DNA from: Mactra quadrangularis
Lineage: Eukaryota > Mollusca > Bivalvia > Venerida > Mactridae
Length of the DNA stretch: 64,000 bases
Reading direction: 5' to 3'
Assembly (NCBI GenBank): GCA_025267735.1
Contig: CM046309.1
Location: 33,145,202-33,209,201 of the forward strand
The translations under genes and the position numbers were made by a program. This document shows positions 48,608-60,478 of the stretch, one piece after another. The notes under the pieces are model-generated. The model was not told the origin of the DNA, ran no database searches, and worked only from the letters and a program-made list of their open reading frames with translations. Numbering within the stretch: position 1 is the first letter of the stretch; the number at the start of each line of letters is the position of its first letter.

Positions 48608-49815
48608 TGATTCTGTATTCATTGCGTACAATGAATACTAACATGAAATGCACGAGTTTTGATGCGAGTCTAAAACCGGTTTGAGAAGCGTGAAATCAAT
48701 GATAGGGATTATTTTCTACCACGCCGTGTTATTGTTTCAACGTGAATGGGAAATTAGACTATTTGGAATATTCTCTTTTGGCTCTAAATAGTTACTTTGT
48801 CTTGGGATAGTCTTAATTGATTTATTAAATATTTTGAGTTAAAAGTGTTTTTAAGTGATAGTGAGTTAAATGAAAGAATAGCTATTGTTTAATAATGGAA
48901 AGGTTGATAATTTTGGTATCATGGATGATAGACACGTGGAATTAAAATGCGAATACCAAGAAGTGGTGAGTGTCTATTGTTTTTCTTCTGTTGTATGATT
49001 TGCTAATTGGATGTGATAGAACTTATTGGGACATATTTGACAGTTTTGTCGCTGTAAAATGGACAATTTTAACATTTCCACTCAACTCACTGTGGTGAAC
49101 TCGCCGAAATATCCCTCCTTCTTATAATTCTTACTGCAAGCAGGATTTTACAAAAGTACGCTAAAGTTCATATAACTGAGGTTTATTTGACCGTTGAAAT
49201 TCGTTTAAGCGGTGAATATCGTGTTCAGTCTAATAGCTCCACTGAACCCATTCGGAACACTTCAGTGGTATTTAACTTTCGAGGAATCATCCGAGGTGTT
49301 CCGAATTTACAGTACCACACCTATGAACTTTACTCTCTGGCTATTCTTATTCAAATCAACACCAATGTAATATCCAATCAAACACCGCCAAAACTTATTT
49401 CCGCCATCTTAAAATTTTTTGAAATAGTAATGATTGCAACGACATTATTAGAATTGGAAAAATGGAAATATATTTTGGACTTTATTGCATTGTTTAAGGT
49501 AATTTATACATCATTTTGTTCCATATACCTTACGACACAGTTGTGGGTAAGTTTCCTGACGTTATATTGTAAAATGCCTTAGTTGTACCACTACAGCCCG
49601 AGCCAATATAAGTCATGTAGTCTAGTTTGATGTATTTGCGCTCACACTGGCTTTGCAGGCTCGGCCTTTTATTCTGGTCAACAGGCTACTGGTATTTGCA
49701 AACCTAATCATACAATTTTGAAAGTATTAGACAGCACTGAAGTGTGAAGATAGCCAAACTAGCTAAATTGACGAAAATCGCTATCGTGAATGTACTGCTT
49801 ATAATATTTATAGGA
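48608..49815. other. Spacer, no supported gene
   Basis: A plus-strand frame of 131 codons (49187-49579) is the longest here. Its composition is AT-driven, it has no recognised motif and no splice support, so I do not call it a gene. Confidence 0.4.
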
Positions 49816-49910
49816 GTTAACGCCGTATCAACACAATTTAGGTCATTTCACGGCGTCCAGCGCACCTAACCTAGCTATCCTGGACCATTGTCTATAACCA
49901 GTGTGAATGT
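49816..49910 (-). repeat. SINE body fragment
   Basis: GTCCAGCGCACCTAACCTAG, then CCTGGACCATTGTCTATAAC, matches the body of the SINE at 32165-32432. The tRNA-like head is missing here. A tRNA-like stretch at 50036-50115 may be its displaced head. Confidence 0.65.
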
Positions 49911-50035
49911 ACTGCCAAATTTGTACAACATTTCACATTCATAATAACACCCATAAATTATTAACAATGGCTAAGTAAAACAATGGGAAATATTTTTCTA
50001 TCTCAGTGAAATAAGCAGTGTCTATGACGGGTTTT

Positions 50036-50115
50036 GACCAGGACCTGATGATGGGTTCAAACCCAGGACCTCTCAAATCTAAGAATTTGCCCTCCCGCTG
50101 GACAATGGTCATGTA
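50036..50115 (-). repeat. tRNA-like SINE head
   Basis: The minus strand has TTGTCCAGCGGGAGG (A-box-like) and GGGTTTGAACCC (B box). It lies 125 bp from the SINE body fragment at 49816-49910, in the order expected if about 125 bp was inserted between body and head. Confidence 0.5.
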
Positions 50116-50698
50116 AGGCCAACTTGCATACCAGTGCCATATTGAGAAATGTAAGCTTTTTAGAATTCAGACGAAAGTGAACTGGTCATTACAATGGAAA
50201 TGCTTTATTATATATTATCGATATCTTGGCGCGGTAGGTCATGTGTGGGATTTCAAATCTAGTGTCCCACAAGAGTCGTTGGTTTGAATCCAGAGTGGTT
50301 ATAACTTATAACACGAATAAACACTTGACAATTATGTCGAATTTTCTCCATTATTACCTTATATGGAGAGGTCAGCATTAGGGTCAAGGAAACCTTAGTT
50401 AGGTGAACTAGTCGTCGTAAAATGACCATAATTTGATTTGACACGGCGTTAAATTAATCAAAGAAAAGTATTTTTTCTTCTTAATATAATTCTGTTAATT
50501 TACGCAGGTACAAATAAAGATTGGATTGTATCAACAAAATTGTGTTATCAAAAATGTATATGTTGAAAAGTGGAAATAGGAAGATTTCTTATTGCTATGA
50601 TTTAAGAAAAAGTAGCAATAAGAAATCTATCTGCAGGTGACCCACTGCCTTAAAAACCTGTAGCACTTCTCGTTCTTGTAGCAACATTTGAGCCATTA

Positions 50699-51012
50699 TA
50701 GTTCGTACTAAACAAAACAAAACACGGTTTATAAACAATACAATGAACTATTCCACGACAGGGAATGTTCAGGATGATAATGAAATATATAATTTTAAAT
50801 AATTGTTTTACGAGTGTCTTGTTGGTGTAATGGTAAAGCGGTCTACCATTAAAAGCATGGCTGACCAAGGGGTGGTGGTTTATCCGCCATGATTATTTTA
50901 TTAAAATGAACTAGACAACTTTTATTTCAATACTGTCTACCGGCTACCTCTGAAATTTACTGTTTCACTTCTATTTTTTACACAAACATGTGATGTAATA
51001 TTATACGCACTA
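50699..51012. mobile_element. Mariner-type MITE, 314 bp, older relative of 43905-44225
   Basis: It shares AAACAAAACA, TATAAACAATACAATGAACT, the TTGGTGTAATGG core and the right end ACGCACTA with the copy at 43905. The left end TAGTTCGTAC has a substitution, and the right flank reads CA instead of TA, so this copy is more decayed. Confidence 0.7.
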
Positions 51013-52295
51013 CAGGTCGTATTCTAGGTCATGCATGTTTTTGTACTTTAAACAATGGATTTGTCCACAACATAGGTGAATTAGCTAATGCATGAACAGC
51101 ATTTTAATGATTTAAATATTCCACTTTAATATTAAACCATCATTTTAAGTAGGGTCTATGCACATTATAAATTCCATATCATGATGTGTTTATAAAATAA
51201 GTGTAAACTAACTAAACTATAAAATTATAAAAATAATTCACCCCTAAATATCAATGTGTAATGAAACCAGCAACGTTTGTATACGCAATATTTACGTGGA
51301 CGACCTGTATACGATTTTTGTTGTGCAATCAACACACTAATGATTATCACTAAATTGACCACGTGGGATTTTTTGCTCGAGAAGCACGTGCTCATTTCCG
51401 CTTTAACAGCACATACATGGCTAAACCGGTTTTGCAATGATAAACATGAAAACCATGCAAACAGACGACAGTATAGTCCTATACACATTTACATTATCGA
51501 TCGGACGTAAGTGTTGAAAAATAAGAAAAGTCCTACAATATGGAAATGGGGGTATTTAGAAGTTCCGTTAAGTATGTATAATATTTAGTTTTCATAATAT
51601 CTATGTCCATCTTTTGTCTAACCTTTTACAGTTTAACAAACATACAATCTGGAGTCAGTACTGGTGCATATTTATCATGGAACATGACGATTAATGTTGC
51701 TGTATACTACTGATGGTTGGATGCAACGTAAGTTTACATTCTAGCTTGTTAATAATGACCTTTTACTTCAATTAATACATATATGATTTACATACATTAT
51801 ATTAGTTAGCTACTTTGTTTAGGGACCGCAGTCAGTGGCACTTAACGCTGATCTAAATACTCACTATAGTGACCGTAGCGTGTAATATATTAGATGCCCT
51901 ATGTCTCAAATCAATTTGCAGATCTTATTTTTATTGTTAAATTTTATTCATCTTATTCACCTATCAGTGGCGCATACATTTATACCGCTGATTTAAATAC
52001 TCACAACAGTTCTTATGTACTCAACATCGATGTGGTTAGTATTCTATATATACGGCATTTTTCTTTAAGTATATATATCTAACATCATTGAACTATGTTG
52101 AAACTGTGCTGCCGTTATATTTAATCTTTAATCAATGTTTTAAATGGAGCTATCTCAGGTAAATTTCCCTGTATTGGAAAAGTGCCTCTGTGAGGGTTCT
52201 AACCCGAGACCTATCAATCTCTAAACATGTTTTTTCTCTTTTTTTCTTATTAGTTATTCTTTTTTCCCTATCATTGTTCAGCAAAGTTCCAATAT
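51013..52295. other. Spacer, no gene seen
   Basis: Short frames only. A weak direct repeat (about 51826-51870 and 51960-52010; shared CGCTGATCTAAATACTCAC-like core) is visible. Confidence 0.4.
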
Positions 52296-52480
52296 AATTT
52301 TTTTAACGTCGCATTCAACACATATATAGGTCATATACACGACGGCCAGCTCTTCCTACTACAGGTTTCCTGGACACTTTCTATCACCAGTACTAATTTA
52401 CCCTATCACGAGGCCGACAACTCATGTATAGGGTATGACCTGCAGCGACCGGGATTCGAACCCGCTATGTCCGGATTCGA
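52296..52480 (-). mobile_element. tRNA-derived SINE, second copy of the 15719 family
   Basis: Long stretches are identical or nearly so to 15719-15951: TAACGTCGCATTCAACACAT, CACGACGGCCAGCTCTTCC, TTTCCTGGACACTTTCTATC and CGGATTCGAA. The B box (GGTTCGAATCCCGG on the minus strand) is closer to consensus than in the first copy. The head beyond 52480 has diverged and lacks a good A box. Confidence 0.82.
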
Positions 52481-52954
52481 AAGATCATCAAAGTATACGG
52501 TCTTACAAGCGAGATGGTCCCTTTTCTTCTCAGATTAAGAACTTGGGACTTACTAAAATTGTCCAAAATCGTACGGAACTTTCCTGTATTACTGCCACTG
52601 CTTTCATGTATTAATATTGACCATGTCTTGTTACAGATTGTATGAATTTATGGAGTGGATCAACGTCATGGACGTATTGCTTTGTACTACTTGTATACAA
52701 ATTGGTTTGATGGCAATAACCAACTACTTTAATCAAGGAAGTATATTTTTCAAACTATATTACGTTCAAATATAATCAATATTTTGGTTTAAATCTGTTT
52801 AAAACTATCTACACATTTTGTCGATTTTATAATCCCGTATGATAACCCCCTCCGCGATCAAATTAACCACCATGTTGATGGCATTCAAAGCACTAATTTA
52901 CAAAATTGAGTGAATCACTCGCAGATTGTTATGCTCAAGAAAACTTAGTTGTGT

Positions 52955-52990
52955 CCTTTGTGGGATTGGAACCCGAGACATTTCAATAAA
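52955..52990 (-). repeat. tRNA-like B-box relic
   Basis: GGATTGGAACCCGAGACAT resembles the head-proximal part of the SINEs in this window. A similar relic (GGGTTCTAACCCGAGACCT) lies at 52192-52215. Both are short and undated. Confidence 0.35.
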
Positions 52991-53122
52991 AACTTTCTAG
53001 CCTTGACTACTTCCTGTTTATGATACTTTGCTGGTTACCAACCCAGTAAAATATGCAAATGGTAAATAAATGATCAAACCACAGTTTATTTTTCTTCACT
53101 GTAATTTGTAAAACTTTTTTTA

Positions 53123-53338
53123 GGCCACAACTAGTTGATGATGAGTTATGTGGATTTTTCTGGAAAAAATGGCACCAGCGATGGAAGATTTAAAAACAAA
53201 TCTTAATTCAGTTGTTTTATATAGCTGTTTTATCAAATTTTTATGAGCGAGCGAGGAGATAAAAATATCTTTTGTAAAAAACCGCCAAAATTAAAGTGCG
53301 AGCGAATCCATAGAACACATGATCAACTTCTTGTGGCC
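53123..53338. mobile_element. PIF/Harbinger-type MITE, 216 bp, TTA target duplication
   Basis: The left end GGCCACAACTAGTTGATGAT and the reverse complement of the right end GGCCACAAGAAGTTGATCAT are inverted repeats of about 40 bp. TTA lies on both sides (53120-53122 and 53339-53341). A 3-bp TWA target and GG-starting ends fit PIF/Harbinger. Non-coding. Confidence 0.75.
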
Positions 53339-53341
53339 TTA

Positions 53342-55669
53342 GTGATGGTTTTAAAAATGCCTGTTATTTGAGACCAGCCGGGTTTGTTCAATTAGTAGCG
53401 ATTCTAACTTCGGATCTATAGTTCTTTGAGTCAAATATCCGGCTGTTAAAACGCTTCGTGGAAATATGTCATGGAATTAATTTTTCTACGGACATTTTTC
53501 CGAATTGTTGTAGGACAGTTAACAGCCATTGGCATAGATGTGAGTTTCATACAAATGTATTTGTTAAACTAAAAACGTAGGTCCAGAGATCTACATTTGT
53601 ATTAGATTATCTACCTGATTAAGGACAGTGTCCATCTTCTGTATAGACACAATTATGTTTATAAATGATGATTGACTATTGATTTTAAACTTTATATATG
53701 GTCCGTTTTTCTAAAAAATTGCCACTAGTAATATTCTGCAATAAGTGTTCAAAATTTAAAACCCAAATTTACATGGTTTGATTCACGGCTTTATCTATAG
53801 TGAAACCATTTAATTTGAATTTGATATTAAATACACATTTCATTTTTAACATGTATATAACAAATTTCATTCATGAATGTATTTTTGTTCGTAAAAAAAG
53901 AGTAGGATGCTTGTTGTTTTATAAATCTCTTTTATACAAAATGAAATTCAAAGTGGTTTAGTTGATATTTAATATCATTTAAAACTTGACAATCATGTCG
54001 AATTCACCACAAATACAATTTTCAATTAGATATTAGTTTTCGGAGACATTTTCTGTGGCCATACACATAGTTTTGTACTAGGAAAAGTCTACTAAAAAGA
54101 AATGTTAGGGAAATCAGTTTTCTTGGAATTTCACTTGAAACTTAGGTACCGCCGTTATTTTCTGACCAACTGTTTCTTTTTCATTTTCAGATAATGGTAG
54201 TTTAGGCGATGATGTTTTTTAAGTTAAGTATATATTAAAGCTTAGACATTTCTAGCCTTGAATGATTTCCTTAAGATTTAAAGCGTTATTTGTAAACACA
54301 TTGGGTATGATTCAACATGATGGATGATATTTTAACAGTAGTAGTTACAGTAAAGAATGGGTAAGTTTAATTTACTAAATATATTCTAGAAATGTCATTT
54401 GCTTATAAACTGAAGTATCTGTTTGCCATACATAGGTCATACGTTGGATATTGAATAATTCAATTCCATTTGGTGTCTGTGTATTACCTGACTTATTCAT
54501 TATCCAATGTATGTACTTGTACCGTTAATATATATTTCGGTTATAAACAAATGGTATTTCTATTTTATTTATCTCTTGTATTGTGTTATTGTTTGATTCA
54601 TTGTATTTCTTATCATGATTGTTTTTGTTTTGTTTTGGTCTTTAAGATGTCCGTGCCTAGCCTGAGATTTGCACCGATATCTCAGGTCCCCGCATGCATG
54701 TCCCATCCCATTTGTCCCATCCCCCCATGGTGAGGGTTCGGTCTGTTGGGGTTTTTAAGAGTCATTGGCTTCATATCCCCCAGCATCAGAGGTTCGGAAC
54801 GCTTTGGTCATTGTTATCAATATTCTTGCTGGCTTATAGTTTTATATTATTAGTTTTATCGAGTTAAGGCATATATGTTTAGGGCAAGGGAGGTGTTCTG
54901 TGGGGTTTGATTTGGGTAATTATAAGTCGGTTTGGGTTTTTATTTTGGGCAATGATGGGGCGGTTTGAATTTAACTTAAGATTCGAAAGGGTTGGTGCTT
55001 TGTCTATCGAAATGAGCGGATAAGGTTTGGGCTTCTTAATTAAGAGAATATCTACAAAGAAAATGAAGAACTATGTTCGAAGCTAATTTAAGAAGTTAAG
55101 GATGATTAATAATTAAGTCCAAATATGGTGATTTTGGAAGCCAAAAGGTGCTTACAGCTGAATCCTATGCATTCTATAAATAGCCAAGCGATGGTCTAAA
55201 ACACTGACTTATATTGCTTAAATGTTTTACTTAAGGAGAAGATGTCATACACGGCTAAACGGCGATTTCAAACATTTTTGGAAATGCTAATACATGTGTA
55301 CTTGTATATGAATGAACAATTATTGATCTTGTACGACGTAAAAAGTCCTACATTTGTCCTTGACCTTGATTTGTCTTTTTTATTATTACAGGCTTTTTAT
55401 CAAATGTTAAAGGTTAGAAATCACTAAATATTTTTAATACATGTTCTGTTTAAAAGAGTAACATATGATTGACTTAAAAGTTGCGCGTTTAAAGGTGATA
55501 GCAATTCATAATTTTAAAACAAAACCATTTAAAGGGAGATGGTTATGGTAAGTGTTTGAGTTGAAAGTCTAAACATGTTAAGAACTGACTGCTACTTAGG
55601 TTACATCGTAAAATTGGAGGTGTCATCAACACTACCTCTTAAAGTTCTATTTGCAAAAATGAAAAAATT
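53342..55669. other. Spacer, no gene seen
   Basis: Short frames only. A perfect hairpin, CCTGAGAT (54661-54668) against ATCTCAGG (54679-54686) with a 10-nt loop, is the only clear local structure. Confidence 0.4.
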
Positions 55670-58600
55670 AGCAATATAGCATGTCATTCTATCCACATTC
55701 TCATGCAGGTTTCTCTTTCTTATAAATATAAAATAAACACGTTGTGACATGTCATTCAGTCCTGATTCTCAGTCAAGGTATCTTTCTTTAACTAGAACAG
55801 CTCACATTATATGGCATGCAAATCTATCATTATTCTCAGGTAAGTATCTTCATTCAATTAAGAAAACACACAGACACACAATATGGCATGCATTTCTATC
55901 TTAATTCTTCCGTAGTTTTCTGTTTTTAATTAGGACAACACATAAACTATGACATGCCAATCAATCTTTATTCTCAGGTAAGTATCCCCAACCCATTGTA
56001 AAAACATACACACAATATGGCACGCAATTCTATATCTTTATTCTCCTGTAGATTTTTTAATAAGGAAAACACGCATACTATGACATGCCAAACTATTATC
56101 ATTCTCTGGAAAGCTTATTTATTCGATAAAGAAAACATACACACAATATTGCATACATTTCTATCAATATTTGCATTTAGGTTTCTTTCTTCAGTAAAGA
56201 TATCACTCATAATATGACATGCCATTCTATCATTTTTCTCCTGTAGGTTTCTGTCTTCATTTAAGATAACAAACACGATATGACATGCCTTTCTATCATT
56301 TTATTCAGGTAAGTATCTTCAATTGAGAAATCATACACACACTATGACATTCATTTCTATCATATTTTCATTTAGGTTTCTTTCTTCTAGTAAGATAACA
56401 AACACAATCAATATGGCATGCCTTTCTTTTATTTTATTCAGGTAAGTATCTTTATCCCATAAAAACATACAACCATACATTCCTTACTATAAATATTCCC
56501 ATTAAGGGTTCTATCTGCAAATAAGATAACTAACACAATATGGCATACCATTCTATCATTATTTTCATTTAGGTTTCTTTCTTCAAATAAGATAACACTC
56601 ATAATATAATCAATATGGCATGCCTTTCTTTTATTTTATTCAGGTAAGTATCTTTATTCATTACACACATACGAGTATAAATATCCCCATTAGGGCTTCT
56701 ATCTGCAAATAAGATAACTAACACAATATGGCATACCATTCTATCATTATTTTCATGTAGGTTTCTGTCTTCATTAAAGATAACACAAACAATATGGAAT
56801 GCCATTCTATCATTTTCTCCTGATGATTTCTTTCTTTAAGTAAGATAACAAACACAATCAATATGGCATGTCTTTCTTTTAATTAGGTAAGTATCATATT
56901 CCATAAAAACATACATACAACCTTACATTCCTTACTAACAATAAATTCCCATTTAGGTTTTTATCTTGAAATAAGATACCACAAAATATGGCATGCTTTT
57001 CTATCAATATTCTTATGTGAGTTAAAGGTAACATAAACAATATCGAGTGCCAATCTATCATTTTCTCCTGAAGGTTTCTATCTTCAAGTAAGATAAAAAA
57101 ACACAATCAATATGACATGTCTTTCTTTTTTTATTCAGGTAAGTATCTTTATTCCATAAAAACATGCATACAACATTACATTCCTTACTATCATAAAATT
57201 TTCATTTAGTTTTTATATTCAAATAAGATAACACACAATATGGCATGCCATTCTATCATTTTCTCCTGTAGGTTTCTGTCTTCATTTAAGATAACAAACA
57301 CAATATGACATGCCATTCTATCATTTTATTCAGGTAAGTATCTTCAATTGAGAAATCATACACACACTATGACATTCATTTGTATCATATTTTCATTTAG
57401 GTTTCTTTCTTCAAATAAGATAACACTCATAATATAATCAATATGGCATGCCTTTCTTTTATTTTATTCAGGTAAGTATCTTTATTCATTACACACATAC
57501 GAGTATAAATATCCCCATTAGGGCTTCTATCTGCAAATAAGATAACATACACAATATGGCATACCATTCTATCATTATTTTCATGTAGGTTTCTGTCTTA
57601 ATTAAAGATAACACAAACAATATGGAATGCCATTCTATCATTTTCTCCTGACGATTTCTTTCTTTAAGTAAGATAACAAACACAATCAATATGGCATGTC
57701 TTTCTTTTTCTTATTCAGGTAAGTATCTTTATTCCATAAAACATACATACAACCTTACTTTCCTTACTATCAATAAATTCCCATTTAGGTTTTTATCTTG
57801 AAATAAGATACCACAAAATATGGCATGCTTTTCTATCAATATTCTTATGTGAGTTTCTGACTTCAAATAAGATAACACGCATAATATGGCATGCCATTCT
57901 ATTATTTTTCCGCTGTAGGTTTCTGTCTTTAAATAAGATAACACACGGAGTACGGCATACCATTTATCATCCCGTAGGTTCTATCTTAAATTTAGATTAC
58001 ACACATAATATTGCATGACATTCTTTCATTTTTCTCAGGTAAGTATCTTTCGTCAGTTAAAAAAAATCATTTACACAAAACGTATTGTCTTTCTTTCAAT
58101 ATTCCTATGTAGGTTTGTATCTTTAGTTAAGATAAATTAACAATATGGCATGCCCTTATATCATTTTTTTCTGGTAATTATCTGTCTTCCATTAAGAAAA
58201 CATTACATGTCATATCTTATTGTCATGTAAGCTTGAATAAAAAAATAACTGACTCAAAATACACACACAATATGGCATGCCATTTTATCAGTTTTCTCCT
58301 GTAGGTTTCTGTCTTTATCAAATAAAATTCACACACTATCCCTTGCCGTTCTATCAATATTCCCATTTTTATTCAATAGAAACATACATACGAGGTCGTA
58401 CAACCTTAAAGTCTTCCTATAAATATCCCCATTTAAGCTTGACTCTTCAAATAGGATATAACACACAATATAGCATACTCTTCTATCATTATTTTCATGT
58501 AGGTTTCTGTCTTCATTAAGGATAACACAAACAATATGGAATGCCTGTCCATCATTTTTCTCCTGAAGGTTTCTATCTTCACGTAAGATTACAAACACAA

Positions 58601-59310
58601 TCAATATGACATGCCTTTCTTTTTTTATTCAGGTAAGTATCTTTATTCCATAAAACATGCATACAACCTTACATTTCTTACTATAAATTTCCCCAGTTAG
58701 GTTTCTATCTTCAAATAAGATAACACACACTATATGGCATGCCTTTCTTTTATTTGCCCCCTGTAGGTTTTTGTCTTTAATAAGGATAACACGCACAATA
58801 TGGCATGCCATTATATCCTTTTTTCTCAGGTAAGTATCTTCCGTCAGTTGAAAAAAACATACACACAATGCGGCTTGCCTTTCTATCAATATTACTATGT
58901 AGGTTTCTTTCTCCAATTAAGAAAACAAACACAATATGACATACCTCTCTATCATTTTATTTAGATAAGTATATTCATTCTGTTACGAAAACATACTAAC
59001 ATTGCATGACATGACATTCTATCGTTTTCATCTTCTTCAAAATTCAGCATGCCCTTTTTCCCATTTTTCCGTACTGGTTATTATCTCTGATAAAGATAAC
59101 ATTCACACAATCTTTCTATCATTATTCTCCTGTATGTTTCTTTCTTCAATTATGAGAAAAAACACACGAATATAGTATACTTTCTGTCAATGTGGTCAAG
59201 TACATTGATTGTTTCTATCTTCAATTATGATACTCTGTACGTAACATACTGTTTTAATGGTCCAATTCTTATGAAGATTTCTGTCTTTAAAATAACTATA
59301 ATTTGGATAC
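55670..59310 (+). repeat. Minisatellite array of ~61-72-bp monomers rich in 5' splice-site sequences
   Basis: About 50 degenerate monomers, modelled as AGGT..(TTCT or AAGT)..TCTTCA..TTAAGATAAC..ACACAATATGGCATGCC..TTCTATCATT..TTCTC. Many contain the palindrome ATGGCATGCCAT. Two monomer types alternate irregularly. One begins TAGGTTTCT after a T-rich tract; the other begins CAGGTAAGTAT, seen exactly 12 times (for example near 55837, 56306, 57330, 58826) plus one TAGGTAAGTAT. Larger blocks are repeated: 56580-56890 matches 57409-57720 at an offset of about 829 bp. Edges decay gradually. No reading frame runs through it. Confidence 0.9.
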
Positions 59311-60130
59311 TTAACAGCATTTCAATTGGTCCTCATATTTACATTTTGCTTTCAGTTGCAATAACTGAACTACATAAAATCATGTTCTTGTGCTCACGTT
59401 TTTGTCTTCCTCTAAGTAAAATGTTGATAATTGAACAAAATAAAGGCTTGTCATTTTCTTCGAATGGGTTGCTTCATTTACGTAAAATTTTGTATATTAA
59501 GAGTTTATAACAGAATATTCACTGAATTTTGAAAAAAAGTACAAAATGTTGATAATAGACGAGTGCTTCACTTAAAATACATGCTGATCAATATATATAA
59601 GATAAAACATTGGAAAAATTATAGACAAACATTGCTCTGCTTGATTAAATATGCTAAATCGATGGAGAATCATTTTTAAAGCTGATTTGTGGACATAATC
59701 GTGATTTTTTGTATTTCTTTGTATTTTTAATTTAAAAGTTTGCTTGTATTTGTCATATTCAGTTTAAACATATACTGAATTAAGTGTTGATGAAGATTTG
59801 TTCGACATTCAAGCGATTGACGCACATGTCATATCAAATGAATCAACTATCTGTCGCAATAAAGATTATGAGCTTTGTAAAATTACTATATAGGACAATA
59901 ATGTTAGAACAAACAAAATTGATTTATGATTTCATCTACACATCTATGAATCTAATAACATGATCATTATACATTGTCAATTTTTAATGAATCATTTTAG
60001 AACATTTTTAATACATGTAATAAGTGCTAATGATGCTTGATAACGATGTTCTAATAATGCATGTTCTGAATATATATTAAGTAATAAACAAAAGTTCATA
60101 TAAGTTAAAAATTAAGGAAAACTTATCAAT
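59311..60130. other. Spacer, no gene seen
   Basis: AT-rich with short frames only; nothing recognised. Confidence 0.4.
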
Positions 60131-60478
60131 AATTCCGAGCAATCTAGAGAAGGGCCCATTTATGGGAGGATATCTAGATCGGAATTATTGAGTGCACTAA
60201 GATATTATTCTGAGCAATCTAGTGAAGGGCCCATTTATGGGAGGATAGCTAGATCGGAATTATCTAAATTACTTCTGAGCAATCTAGTGAAGGGCCCATT
60301 TATGGGAGGATAGCTAGATCGGAATTAATTCGTGCACTAAAATATAATTCTGAGCAATCTAGTGAAGGGCCCATTTATGGGAGGATAGCTAGATCGGAAT
60401 TATTCCGTGTAATTGAATATTATTCTTAGCATTCTAGTGAAGGACCCATTTATGGGACGATAGCTAGATAGGAATTAT
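60131..60478. repeat. Array of five hairpin-forming repeats
   Basis: Units start near 60131, 60207, 60271, 60346 and 60419, each about 57-60 bp with variable linkers of 8-19 bp. Each unit folds on itself: AATTCYGA pairs with TCGGAATT, an inner CTAG with CTAG, and CCCAT with ATGGG around a two-base loop. The stem bases are kept in all units while the linkers differ. In the fifth unit a G in the left arm becomes T and its partner C becomes A, so the pair is preserved. I know of no named element with this structure. Confidence 0.88.

Noticed and set aside
49187..49579. 131-codon plus-strand frame
   Set aside because: AT-driven composition, no motif, no splice or promoter support, surrounded by spacer DNA.
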